A DNA stretch of 64,000 nt, taken from positions 316,473 through 380,472 of the forward strand of contig NC_086383.1 in the NCBI RefSeq assembly GCF_036588685.1, in the 5' to 3' direction. The stretch comes from Mytilus trossulus (taxonomy: Eukaryota > Mollusca > Bivalvia > Mytilida > Mytilidae). Of the stretch, positions 25,440 through 35,775 are shown one piece after another. The notes beneath the pieces are model-generated. The model saw only the letters and a program-made list of their open reading frames with translations, was not told where the DNA came from and did no database searches. Numbering within the stretch: the stretch's first letter is position 1; each line of letters starts with the position of its first letter. The position numbers were made by a program, and so were the translations under genes.

Positions 25440-25800
25440 TGTTTCTCCCTTCTCGTTTTTTGTATTGATTGGACTGTTGGTTTCCTTGTGTGAATGGTTT
25501 ACACTAATATGTGCTGGAACCCTTTACAGCTTACTGTTCGATGTGAACCAAGCCTCCGTGATGCTGACCGTTCTTTGACCTATAATTATGATAAGGATTT
25601 ACTTTTACAAATTGTGACTGAAAGAGTTGTCTCATCGGCACTTATGCCACTTCTTCGTATTTACATGTACAAAGACAAAACTTAACAGAAAACGATTGAA
25701 AAACCCGAAAATTTAAAAAACAATAAAATTTATTATAAACTACCGAATGATATTTCGTCATCTTCATCTTAAGTAAACGGACTATGATACTACAGAAGGC
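25440..25800 (+). repeat. Sequence paralogous to intron 1 of the 52.7 kb gene
   Basis: Aligns by eye with 53270-53560 (ATTGGACTGTTGGTTTCCTT, AACCAAGC.TCCGTGATGC, GAATGATA.TTCTTCATCTTCAT). In the second gene this stretch lies in the intron between the N-terminal exon and the catalytic exon. Here it is separated from the catalytic exon by an inserted block (about 25800-29310). Confidence 0.65.
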
Positions 25801-26254
25801 GATATATGGTGGAAGATATTAGCAAGCAAAATTGAGGGAATTGTGAGCACGAAAATTACCACAAACCATCATTATTATATACCTTTTAGGAAATAACTGC
25901 TGGCCAATAAAAAAAAATATTTTCTAAAATGGCTGTTTTCTTTGGTTTGAAAATACTGATTTTTTCTGGAAAACTTTCCTTTGGACTTCTTTTTGTGAAA
26001 ACCAATTACCAGGTTTGGTGGATACCTTCCTAACATCACATATTTATTAAAAATGAACGTTGGACATATCCAGTATTTGCGCATGCGCGCAAATGTAACA
26101 AAATTCTTTCGAAAACATTTGACCTATTTACCATATGGTTAGTGTTTTTGGATTTCTAATAATATAATGAATTGGTTTAATAACGTTTTTCAAGGTTATG
26201 ATACACATGTGTTTAACACTTTTGCTCATGTGCGAACTATTTATAGAAATCAAG

Positions 26255-28695
26255 AGCGATTTGCATACACTACCAGGCAATTCTCATGTACTCGATGGTC
26301 AAGGCGAAAATGTGGTTAATCCCGGATAAATATTAATTGCAACTGTAGATCAGCCACTTTTGAAAATGCCTAAGCAAATTCAGTGGGAATGGCCTGATTT
26401 GTAAGGAAAAGATATGTGTATAGTCTTGTTTGATGGAGTGCACATTGAAATGACTTGTTGTAAAATTCTGGGTGATATATTGCGTAATAGGGGATGGACA
26501 TGTTGTCTTACTGAAGCCAATATTGCAACACCAAGAACGGCAGATTCTTTTTATGTATGTTCAAATGTACCTTCAACTAGACAGGCGCTTGTATTTTGCT
26601 TGAATTGTTAATTTCGGATTATGAAAGCTAAACTCAGAATATATAATACTGTCATGACTCTGTAGCGTTCAATGATTTAAAAGACTGGTGTAAGGAAAAA
26701 TGTTTATCTCGAACACAGTTTAATTCCTGGCGTTCAATTATAAATTAAGAACCTCATCTGATTTTAGTATTATGCTCATTTCATGAGTGAAATTTTGTAC
26801 TTTTCAAACAGTCTATATAAAGCATGATAGCGTATTGTTTTGATCGTGTAAATTATGCTCGATTGCTACCGACCCGTCTCCGAGATATGACTTCCCGTCC
26901 CGCACATCACGATTTTATTTTGAAAAGGATAATTTCACTGTACGTAAGATCAGCGAATTTCTTTCTTATAACACAATTGATCAGACACAAAAACAAAATC
27001 ATGCAATTGTGAAGGGCGAATGGATGGTTGCTGGACCAGGAGTCAGTATACTAGAAGATGAATTCTACAACAGACCAACGACATAATGAAGACTTTACGA
27101 AAACACAATAAGATTTCTTTAAACAGCTTTAAAGGCTTTGGAAAGTGATGAATGAGTCTGGAAATTCATTTATAGAACAGTCGTCAGATTTAAAACAAAA
27201 TACACCATTTAGAAAATATTGTTGATTCGGAAACAGGTAAGATATGTAAAATAAACTCAAAGATATTGGTCCAAACAATACGAAGATCTTTTGAAGCAAA
27301 TGCTATACGAAGTAGAACCTGCTTTTTATAACCAAAATAAAATTAATCTGGAAACGTCTTTATCAAAAACAAAGTTAGAGAACCTTAAAAGTGATTGCGA
27401 TATCTTTCCAAGACTTTTCATTTTTTTATCACAGTAGACAGTTTTCTTGGAATATTTCTTTATCCATAAAAACTAACCTGCTCCTCTGTCTTTATCTCAG
27501 GATGTCACTTGAAATAGTGGTATTAAATCGCTGTAAATGGGTTTTACTTGAAACATTCTGCGATTTGCTGATCCAAATTCGGACGCATTTATCGTTGGTG
27601 GGGAAGCAATTGTTTATTCTAGGTCACAAAGTTGGGCAAAAATATTTGATGATTATGCTAATGATGTCATACTGCCTTATATAAAATATTGCATCGATAA
27701 GTATTCAAAAGTAGACATTGTGTTTGATGTTTACTAAATGAATAATTTAAAGGCTGTGCCAAGACAAAGGCAAGGTTCTTGTGCCAGATGGAAAAATGTT
27801 AGTTCTGGTAGAACACAAAGGGTTTGTAGTAGTTTTCTCTGTGAAGATGACAACGAAACGAAATTGTTCAAGTTTCTTGCTGACAAAATTGCTTCTTAAG
27901 AGACTTAAAAAAATGTGTATGTTACTCATGGTGAAAATATTCTTTGCAATTTCACAAAGATACTTCCTATCTATCCCCAGGTAATCATGAAGAAGCAGAA
28001 ACACGAATATTTGTCCATGTTCGGCATGATTATGAAAAGTGTTGTAAAATGTAATTTTAGGTAGTACTGACGCAGATGTAAAAGTATCAAGATTTGCATC
28101 AATCGCAAAATCAGGTAGACCAAATTGTTGATAGTTTATGGCAGGAATAACGACTTCTGATGGCTTCCTGTACGTGACATATCAAATGCGTTTGTTCCAT
28201 GTGTAGCTGCTCTTTCTTTCGCCCATGCACTCAGTGGATGTGGCGCTTTGTCGAATTGTCGTGAGAAAGGGAAGAGGTCAGCTTGGCTAACAATGTAAGG
28301 TTTTCCAGATGTAAAGGATTTTTTTTGTGGCTTAAGTATGAAGCGAGACACGATGTGAATTGTTTGCCTGGAAGCGGCGGCATTGTGATGTAATTCCGCC
28401 TACAAGAGGTTCTTTTCCAGAGCACATCACAAGAGAAGTATATCAAGGAGGAATTTCTTGGGCTCAGTCTGATTCATGTATTCGACAGGTACATGTTACA
28501 AGTCATGATCACTGGAGTTGGATGAAAGGAAGACTCAATGACAGTTGGAAACCAAAATGTACTTCTTTGACTGCCGTTTCATCTCGTGTCAGGAAATTTT
28601 GAAATGCGGAGGCGAAAATCCACCTGTGTTGGTAACTGTAAATGCTTTTGTTCTGGCCTTCTTTGTACGGGTTGTATAGGCATTTATCAGATAAT
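26255..28695 (+). pseudogene. Frameshifted copy of a large multi-copy invertebrate ORF (transposon-like)
   Basis: Pieces in all three plus frames line up as one degraded protein: ADQPLLKMPKQIQWEWPDL (about 26350), VNYARLLPTRLRDM (26845), KGEWMVAGPGVSILEDEF (27013), SDAFIVGGEAIVYSRSQSW, IDKYSKVDIVFDVY (27693), NHEEAETRIFVHVRHD (27986), and a cysteine-rich end CVGNCKCFCSGLLCTGC. I recognise this as a long single-protein family present in many copies in molluscs and other marine invertebrates, probably carried by a transposon. I cannot name its class. Many stops and frameshifts show that it is dead. It sits inside the upstream region of the 29.4 kb nucleotidyltransferase gene. Confidence 0.5.
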
Positions 28696-28794
28696 TGTAA
28701 GATAAGCAACCTGTCTTTCTAACCAAACTCGGCATTCAAACTTAAAAAAGAGTGTTATCACTTGTTAAGTTGATGGAAATTAATAAAAAAAAAT

Positions 28795-29190
28795 ATTTGC
28801 CACGTATTTTCCGCCATTTTTTAACCGGAAGTCACTATTTGTTTTCATTTATGTGTTGTTTTGTCGTACTTAGGAGCTGTTTTGAACGTTTCATCATATC
28901 TTACATTGGATCATACCTATAACACATCTTTCAAGGATTTACATCCCTTGTAAAGTTGCTTAAAAGTATAAAAAAAGAAGTTTTTGACTTTTTGCCGGCA
29001 TTTTGAAACCGGAAGTCACCTTAAGTTTCATAAATGTATTGTCTAGTCGGAATTTAGGGAACTGTCATTTAATTTTTATCAAATCTAACATTGGATTTAC
29101 ATATAACACACCTTTCAAAGGATTGACGAATTATTGCCAATTTGTAATGTCGCCATTTATGAAATGTGAAGTGGCCATTTTGAAAAAAAA
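28795..29190 (+). repeat. Diverged ~190 bp tandem repeat with ACCGGAAGTCAC
   Basis: Copies start near 28810 (CCGCCATTTTTTAACCGGAA) and 28995 (CGGCATTTTGAAACCGGAAG), with a partial one near 29150 (TGTCGCCATTTATGAAATGT). The intervening parts share ATCTTACATTGGAT / ATCTAACATTGGAT and TATAACACA.CTTTCAA. The 120-residue frame at 29003 runs through these repeats. Confidence 0.65.
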
Positions 29191-29425
29191 TGATTTTTTT
29201 TCTGGCCAGCAGCGGATTTCTTTTCAGTATAATTTAGTCAACCTTTATACCAAATTTCATGCTTGTATCACGATTTGCACAATAATGTCAATAATATCTC
29301 CCACTAATATCCAACAATACTGTTTTGTGCAATTGGTGGTAAGACGTTTTTTTGTCATTATGTAACGGATCTCGGGGCTATACCTATGTATTACGAACGT
29401 CATTACACGATTTAGATATGAAGAA

Positions 29426-31429
29426 GTGTATTTACATATCTTTTTTTTTTATTTTTTAGAGCATTTGTCTTGGACTGAAAATGATTCTATAGAAAACCAA
29501 TTGGTTAACCACCTTATAAGAACAATAGGTACTGAAATAGACATACGTAAAAGACAAATACTGTGTATTTTAAATGATAAAATATTCAATGCAAAGCACG
29601 ATAATATAATACAAATATCAAGTGGGAGTTTAGCAGAAGGAATGGATTTACCCGGAAGTGACATCGATATGATGTATGTCGATGATGGAGTAAACGTAAC
29701 ACAGATTGAAAGGAATATTAAACATCAGGTACAACGTACTGAAGTATTTATGGAGACAGATACTGATCATCCTGGATTTACTAGACTCAGATTGGTAGCA
29801 GCAGGGAAAACAGGAAATATTTTTCTATCTAATGAATGTATTGTCAAAACACAAACAGGTCAATATTTATCAACGACCAACTTTGTAAATCATATGAAGC
29901 AGGGACACAAGCAGGAGACGTTGTCTACACACGGTCCCTGTTTATCAGATAAAAATCAAACTATTGATTATGCATTCTGCCTTAGAAGTAAATATTTGCC
30001 CTACCATGTTATGCCATGGATATTGCGTTATCGACGGCAATGGCCCCCTAATGTCATTATTGACAGGATAGTATATTACGGTTGTTTGTTAGTACCTATT
30101 GGACCAAGGAGTATGCCAAATTGTAATTTATTATGGAGAATATCTTTCTCTGTGGCAGAAAAACAACTTGTCCATTCGTTTAATTTCACCCAACTCTTGT
30201 GTTACGGTCTTCTTAAATTAACATTAAAACGTATCGTAAACACAAACAACGGTGTGAAAGATTTGTTGTGTTCTTACTTTTTGAAGACGGCTTTATTCTG
30301 GGTCTCAGAGGAAGTTGATATTGACACTTTTCAATTACCTACATTGTTTATTTGTTTTTATCTCTGCCTAAATAAGCTGATGTCATGGGTAAACAACTGT
30401 TACTGTCCGAACTATTTCATACCTGAACAAAACATGTTCTTAGGAAAGATCAATACATATAACAATAACTCATTAGTCAGTGTACTCAATAGTATAAAGT
30501 ATAGGGGTATCAGGGGATTGATGCAGAATTTATTTCATTATTATAAATGTAATATTAGTTGTTATCCGCCGTATAGTGACACTAGAGAACAATCGATACT
30601 AATGTTAGACTTCCTGTTTTACAGATTTTTTGGTATTATGGTGACTGATACGGAAATAATGTCAAATCTTACAAAAAAATATAACGTACTAACATTTATT
30701 GAATCATTACAAAGTTCTGAATCGTCTACATTTAATATCGGTGTGTGTAAGTTTCATTATGCGTCTATCAGTCAATATGCAGCACAAATGTTACCACCAC
30801 CGAATACAAATTATAACATACACACAAGGTATCATAGACATTTACATGACAGTAAACAGAGGGATGCCGTGACAGGTTGGTTGTTGTACGCGTCGTTTTA
30901 TTATGTAACAGAACAGTACAATGTAACACTCAGACTTACGGAGTATGTGCTATCAAAATGTTCACCTGATATGTTGTGGATGAGCCAATTCTTCCACAGT
31001 GAAGAAGTTGTAAATAATTACAGACATCATGTACATTATTCTATGTCATTGAATGCAAAGATGAAAACAGCTGTTGCATATGATTTATTGTACTTACAAC
31101 ACTTATCAATAATACCAAAAGAATTATATTTGGAGGTAGAAGACGCGTTCTTCATCATACCACCTGTAATAATGTCTCACTGTCTACGATTTCTATGCTA
31201 TCATCATATTGGTGATAATATCAACAGACAACAGACATTACGTCAATTATCTTTAACAAGAGCTGTGACGACTGATGTATTATCTAATACATATACACTA
31301 ATTGGTGTATGTTGTGAAATATCCGGTGATAATGACGCAGCTTTTCGTTGTTATAATGACGCTTTGCAATGTGATTATTATATATGTCCCTCAGCAGAAA
31401 AAAGGAAGTTAAGACTGTTAAATATCTAA
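29426..31429 (+). CDS. Mab-21/cGAS-like nucleotidyltransferase (cGLR-type), paralogue 1
   Basis: An intact reading frame of 667 residues counted from the first ATG. The true exon probably starts at 29460, because TTTTTTAG precedes it and the paralogue at 53716 splices at the same codon (E-[HF]-LSWTEND) in phase 1; residues 1-11 would then be intron. Residues 65-82 carry the nucleotidyltransferase signature: GS at 67-68 and DID at 79-81. D181 (TIDYAFCLRSK) sits where the third catalytic aspartate of cGAS falls. WRISFSVAEK (237-246), QLLCYGLLK and CSYFLKTALFW form the Mab-21 C-terminal helical lobe. The last ~100 residues hold a TPR-like helix pair (GDNDAAFRCYNDALQCD). In the family, sensing of foreign RNA or DNA leads to a cyclic dinucleotide; activity here is inferred. 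No 5' exon is found upstream, where a transposon block lies instead. Confidence 0.85.
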   Translation: MYLHIFFFYFLEHLSWTENDSIENQLVNHLIRTIGTEIDIRKRQILCILNDKIFNAKHDNIIQISSGSLAEGMDLPGSDIDMMYVDDGVNVTQIERNIKHQVQRTEVFMETDTDHPGFTRLRLVAAGKTGNIFLSNECIVKTQTGQYLSTTNFVNHMKQGHKQETLSTHGPCLSDKNQTIDYAFCLRSKYLPYHVMPWILRYRRQWPPNVIIDRIVYYGCLLVPIGPRSMPNCNLLWRISFSVAEKQLVHSFNFTQLLCYGLLKLTLKRIVNTNNGVKDLLCSYFLKTALFWVSEEVDIDTFQLPTLFICFYLCLNKLMSWVNNCYCPNYFIPEQNMFLGKINTYNNNSLVSVLNSIKYRGIRGLMQNLFHYYKCNISCYPPYSDTREQSILMLDFLFYRFFGIMVTDTEIMSNLTKKYNVLTFIESLQSSESSTFNIGVCKFHYASISQYAAQMLPPPNTNYNIHTRYHRHLHDSKQRDAVTGWLLYASFYYVTEQYNVTLRLTEYVLSKCSPDMLWMSQFFHSEEVVNNYRHHVHYSMSLNAKMKTAVAYDLLYLQHLSIIPKELYLEVEDAFFIIPPVIMSHCLRFLCYHHIGDNINRQQTLRQLSLTRAVTTDVLSNTYTLIGVCCEISGDNDAAFRCYNDALQCDYYICPSAEKRKLRLLNI

Positions 31430-31518
31430 ATTAAAGGAGATCGCTACGACATTTTAGTCCTCACTTTACTGCGTGCAGTGATCTATATAGTTATTCTCTT
31501 AGGTAAACAGCATTTGGT

Positions 31519-31923
31519 CATCTTCATGTACCAAGGCCAAAGTCTGAATACTTCAAAAAGACTTTTCAATATTCTGGTCTTATCATTTGGAATAATTTGC
31601 CAAATGATATAAAGGATTTAAGACATATAAAAAGCTTTACGATGAAATGTGCTAATCTCTTTATCATAAAACAAAATGAGTAGACAAACTTGTTTAGGAC
31701 CTTCTTGCCATGCTTGTTCTACAGTCTGTTTTCATGCTTGTATATATATATATATATATATATACGTAATGGTGTACATATGTATTTGTTATTGTTCTAT
31801 ATGCATTGATTGTTCCATTAATTATTCATTTAAATGTGTGAAGGCCTTGTATGAGATTAACAATTGTATGTTAAATGAGTTACCTTCGTTAAATAAAGAA
31901 TTAATTATTATTATTATTATTAC
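31519..31923 (+). mobile_element. CR1/jockey-like LINE, 3' end
   Basis: Frame 31519-31683 reads HLHVPRPKSEYFKKTF, then WNNLPNDIK and a stop: the C-terminal tail typical of LINE polymerases of the CR1/jockey kind. The 3' end is an (ATT)n microsatellite (31899-31919), as expected for such 5'-truncated copies. Confidence 0.7.
31740..31764. repeat. (TA)n microsatellite
   Basis: About 12 TA units. Confidence 0.9.
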
Positions 31924-33599
31924 TAAATTTGTTTAAGGTGTTATCAAGCTGCACCATGTAAGAGGTGTTAGTCTTTCTTAATTCAATTACATCGCACTAA
32001 AATATTGAATTGATACAGTGTCGATGCAACCTTATACATGTTATATGTACGTTTTTATGATGCAAAAAATTCAAATATATGAGGGGTTTTGCTGGTATAA
32101 ATCCATCTTCTTTTTTAGATATAGCATCCCGCTATATTCACATTATAAACCAATTATTCACAGTAAAACTACAAATTAAATCGTAATTGATTAAATGCAC
32201 TTGTTGAATAACAGCAAGGCTATAACATTTTACATTAAATTATGCCAAGTTTTATCAGACATGTCAGAGCTCAAACACCATTTTCCTGACAAGTCTAAAA
32301 CATTTATTAGGTCTGCTGAAACAAACTAAAACAAAACAAACACACACAATGGCTACTGCTACCGAGAGTGAGAGCGAATTATCGGAATCTGTAGACAATT
32401 CAGACACAAATACATTATTAAGTGAAATGGACAGCCCTTCATGCAGTTACTGGGACTTTCAAAACCAAATTCAAGCACTAGATATATATATCCCTGTAAA
32501 TGTTCACAAAATCAAAAACAAAGTGCTACAAATGAAAATCAAAAGCATCAGAGAGTGACTAGTTCAGAAATGTGACATAGACTCATCCCTTCAAGAGCAA
32601 CTTTATAACAATACTTCAAAGAAAACAAAGTATGATTTTAAAATGTTTCAATTGTCCTTAAGATCAAAACATGATAAAAAAAAGAAACATTGAACATATA
32701 CCACCACAACAGCTGGACAGATATCTTAGTTTTTTCTTTCTTAGCGCCCCGAAAGAAAAACAAACAAATTGTGCTATTGAATATGAATCATTATCCGTGA
32801 AGTCATTACAGCAGAGCATTAACCGACATTTTAAGGACAATGAGTATGAATGTAATATTATAACTGATCATGAGTTCAACAAAAGTCGTCAGACTCTGAG
32901 CGTAAAGTTTAAAAACTTAAAAATCACTTGGTCGTGGTAAGAAACCCAATGATGCAGACCCGTTGACAGATGACGATCTCAAAACATGTTATATGAAAAC
33001 AATTATGCGATCAAATAGCCCTCGCTCTCGTATGAAAGCAATATACATCAATTCCAATTACCATTGAGGTTAAGGATGAGTAATTGAACATTATAATTTA
33101 TGTTGGGGTCATACATCACTAAAAGTTGACACAAATGGAGACGAATACCTCCAGTATTATCCATTAGGCAGACAAAAACAAGACAGGGTGAAAATATAAA
33201 ATCTAAGAAAATCAGGACTTATCGCAGTAGAAAACAAAATTGACAGCACCAGATGGCCTGTGTTTCAATATACACTTTTTCGACAAAAAAGACCATGTAA
33301 AGACGTAGGATGATCCGATTGTCAGTTGGCCAACATCTATAGAAACACAAGAAAAAATAATATTTTACTAAAACAAAACTAAACAAAATCAAACAAAACT
33401 AAACTTAGTTATAACATGCAAATGAATACAAATGAACAAAATAAACAACTGAAATGTTTGTTAGTATTAATTGAAACTAATAGAAAAAAATGTCTCTTCT
33501 AATCTGCTACCGTACACTCTGTTTGCGGTCAAGATCTAGGACGTTGGTTGGAACATCAAATACTTCAAATTGAATTATTCTAAACTTTCACTATTTAAT

Positions 33600-33945
33600 A
33601 TTGACTTGTATCCCTCTAACATGTTTAACCCCGCCACATTATTTATGTATGTGCCTGTCCCAAGTCAGGAGCCTGTAATTCAGTGGTTGTCGTTTGTTTA
33701 TGTGTGACATATTTGTTTTTCGTTAATTTTTTTACATAAATAAGGCCGTTAGTTTTCTCGCTTGAATTGTTTTACATTGTCTGATCGGGGCCATTTATAG
33801 CTGACTATATGCGGTATGGACTTTGCTCATTGTTAAAGGCCATACGGTGACCTATAATTGTTAATGTTTGTGTCATTTTGGCCTTTTGTGGATAGTTGTC
33901 TCATTGGCAATCATACCACATCTTCTTTTTTATATTGTATAAACT
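33600..33945 (+). repeat. family B interspersed repeat
   Basis: A nearly complete plus-strand copy: CCAAGTCAGGAGCCTGTAAT, AAATAAGGCCGTTAGTTTTC, CTCATTGGCAATCATACCAC. It interrupts the Crypton-like remnant. Confidence 0.85.
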
Positions 33946-33999
33946 TTTAACACCAATCAGATGTATGGCTCACTTTATATTCACTTATTAAATATAGAT

Positions 34000-34095
34000 A
34001 TAGGAAGATGTGATGTGAGTGCCAATGAGACAACTCTCCATCTAAATAACAATTTAAAAAGTAAACCATTATAGGTTAAAGTACGGTCTTCAATA
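34000..34095 (-). repeat. family B fragment
   Basis: Minus-strand 3' piece: AGGAAGATGTGATGTGAGTG, CCAATGAGACAACTCTCCAT. Confidence 0.75.
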
Positions 34096-34985
34096 ATTCA
34101 CTAATTGCATAGCTTTTATATTAATATGCCACCTCCGGTAAACCAAACACGGACTTCCGGTAAAACTAATACCAACTTCCGGTGAAACTAACCACAGCTT
34201 CTATAAACACAAAAACGTAATTTCTGCCAGATAACATATATATATTGGCCGTTGTATGATACGTTGAACTAAACCTCACAACTGGTATTTGGGAAGATCT
34301 GTGTCAATAAATGGGACGTTCGTTATCCGACCATTTAAACGTTGCCACTCCAAAACTGAACATTAAACTGCATGGACCAACCCCTGAGCAAATTCATTAT
34401 ATTGTCCTGTGAAACTCCATTTCCTGAATTGACAATTCTGAGGTATCACCAAATATAAGTGAACTGCAGCAGACTAAATGTCTTTTCACATCAAAATCTA
34501 GGTGTGCTCTGCCGAACCACTTCACCTGTATGGAAAACCATGTGCTACTTGTCACATGATTTTTACCTGCCGCGTAAATGAATGAGTAGGGTGCCAATCG
34601 GGGTGCAATTTATACATACCTTTATAAACCATGACAATGAGATAGTGAGCTGTCTTTCATGAATTACTGTTTATGAATAATAAGCAATTAATAAATAAAA
34701 TATAAAAATCACACAATGAAGTTCGTCACAAACCAGAACCCATGAAAAAAGAGGATTCCCCTTTTTTATATTCAGGCTTCAACGTTTCAGGATAATAACT
34801 ATGAATCAAAAATTCTTTGGTACAAAAATCTCAGACTAGGAACTATATCAATTTCTTAAATAATAAGTGATATTGCCACGAAAGCACTACCCAATAACAA
34901 TAAAAGAGTCGTACTCCAAAACAAGCTTGGAACAACAAAAACCCATCTTTAATGCTTTTTTCAACAAGATAATTACAGCATCCTT
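34096..34985. other. unassigned sequence inside the Crypton-like remnant
   Basis: Contains two to three short direct repeats with ACTTCCGGTAAA/ACTTCCGGTGAA (34130-34190). No coding exon supported; the minus-strand frame at 34397-34597 has no domain. Confidence 0.35.
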
Positions 34986-35775
34986 CAGTTACTAAATCAG
35001 GTAATAAAGAAAATACCTCACCAGTATTAGAGACAATAGCATCAACACAGACTCAATCAACCGTTAGTAACAACAGAAAACAGTCAATTTACAAAGGAAA
35101 TTCTAATTTTTCAAAATTACATCCCGCAATGAGTGGTATTTTCACCAATGCAATATTCCAAGGTGGAATTTTAAATTTGTCCTTTAACAATTGGACATCA
35201 TCGACTTCAGATCAACAACTATTAGATGACAACAAAAAGAACGAAATAAGCGTCTCTGCATACTTGACAGTGACAGTGATAGTGATTTCTAAAACATAAT
35301 AATCATTCCATTTATTTATTGGTTGCTGGATTATCCAATATTTTCATTACTCGGTATGCTTTAACAATTTTTTAAATTTAAATGCAATACATATCTGATT
35401 ATTATCGTATTTTATGTATCACATCAATTGCTAAAATAATATGAATTTCTCCAGATGCTACATGTATAAAATACTTTTGCTTTAAGCAATTATGATTTAA
35501 TGTATTTGCAAAGAGAGCAAATTAACCAATAACAAATCATCTTGCATATACACCTATTATTACTAGCTTCAATTTATTTCATAAAACCTGAAACCAGTCT
35601 GCAAATAACAAACAAATAAAAAGATGCAATATAAAAACACCAATACAAAAGATTATCAAATCGAGATGAAAGCAAATTTACGTGTATATGGCCTTTAACA
35701 ATGATCAAAATACATACTGTGTAGCGAGCTTAAAACAAAACCCCAAAACAAAAAAACAAACAACAATTAAATAAT

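Larger units (their letters stand above)
32349..35292 (+). pseudogene. Degenerate Crypton-like tyrosine recombinase (DUF3504-type)
   Basis: The start frame MATATESESELSESVDNSD (32349) is followed by IEHIPPQQLDRYLSFFF (32690), YECNIITDHEFNKSRQTL, then in other frames DPLTDDDLKTCYMKT and LCWGHTSLK..GDEYLQYYPLGRQ. The C-terminus at 35100-35292 reads HPAMSGIFTNAIFQGGILNL and, in a shifted frame, ILDSDSDSDF before TAA. This order matches the Crypton-derived DUF3504 proteins (as in KIAA1958, ZMYM2 and QRICH1 relatives) that occur in many copies in molluscs. Stops, frameshifts, and family B insertions at 33600-33945 and 34000-34095 break it. The catalytic RHRY core is not recoverable. Confidence 0.6.

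Noticed and set aside
29003-29365. 120-residue frame just upstream of paralogue 1, possible 5' exon
   Set aside because: Runs through diverged tandem repeats, has no donor in phase 1 near its end, and does not resemble the N-terminal exon at 52658.
29449-29664. Minus-strand frames opposite the nucleotidyltransferase exons (also 53705-53929 and 53904-54119)
   Set aside because: Shadows of the plus-strand coding exons.
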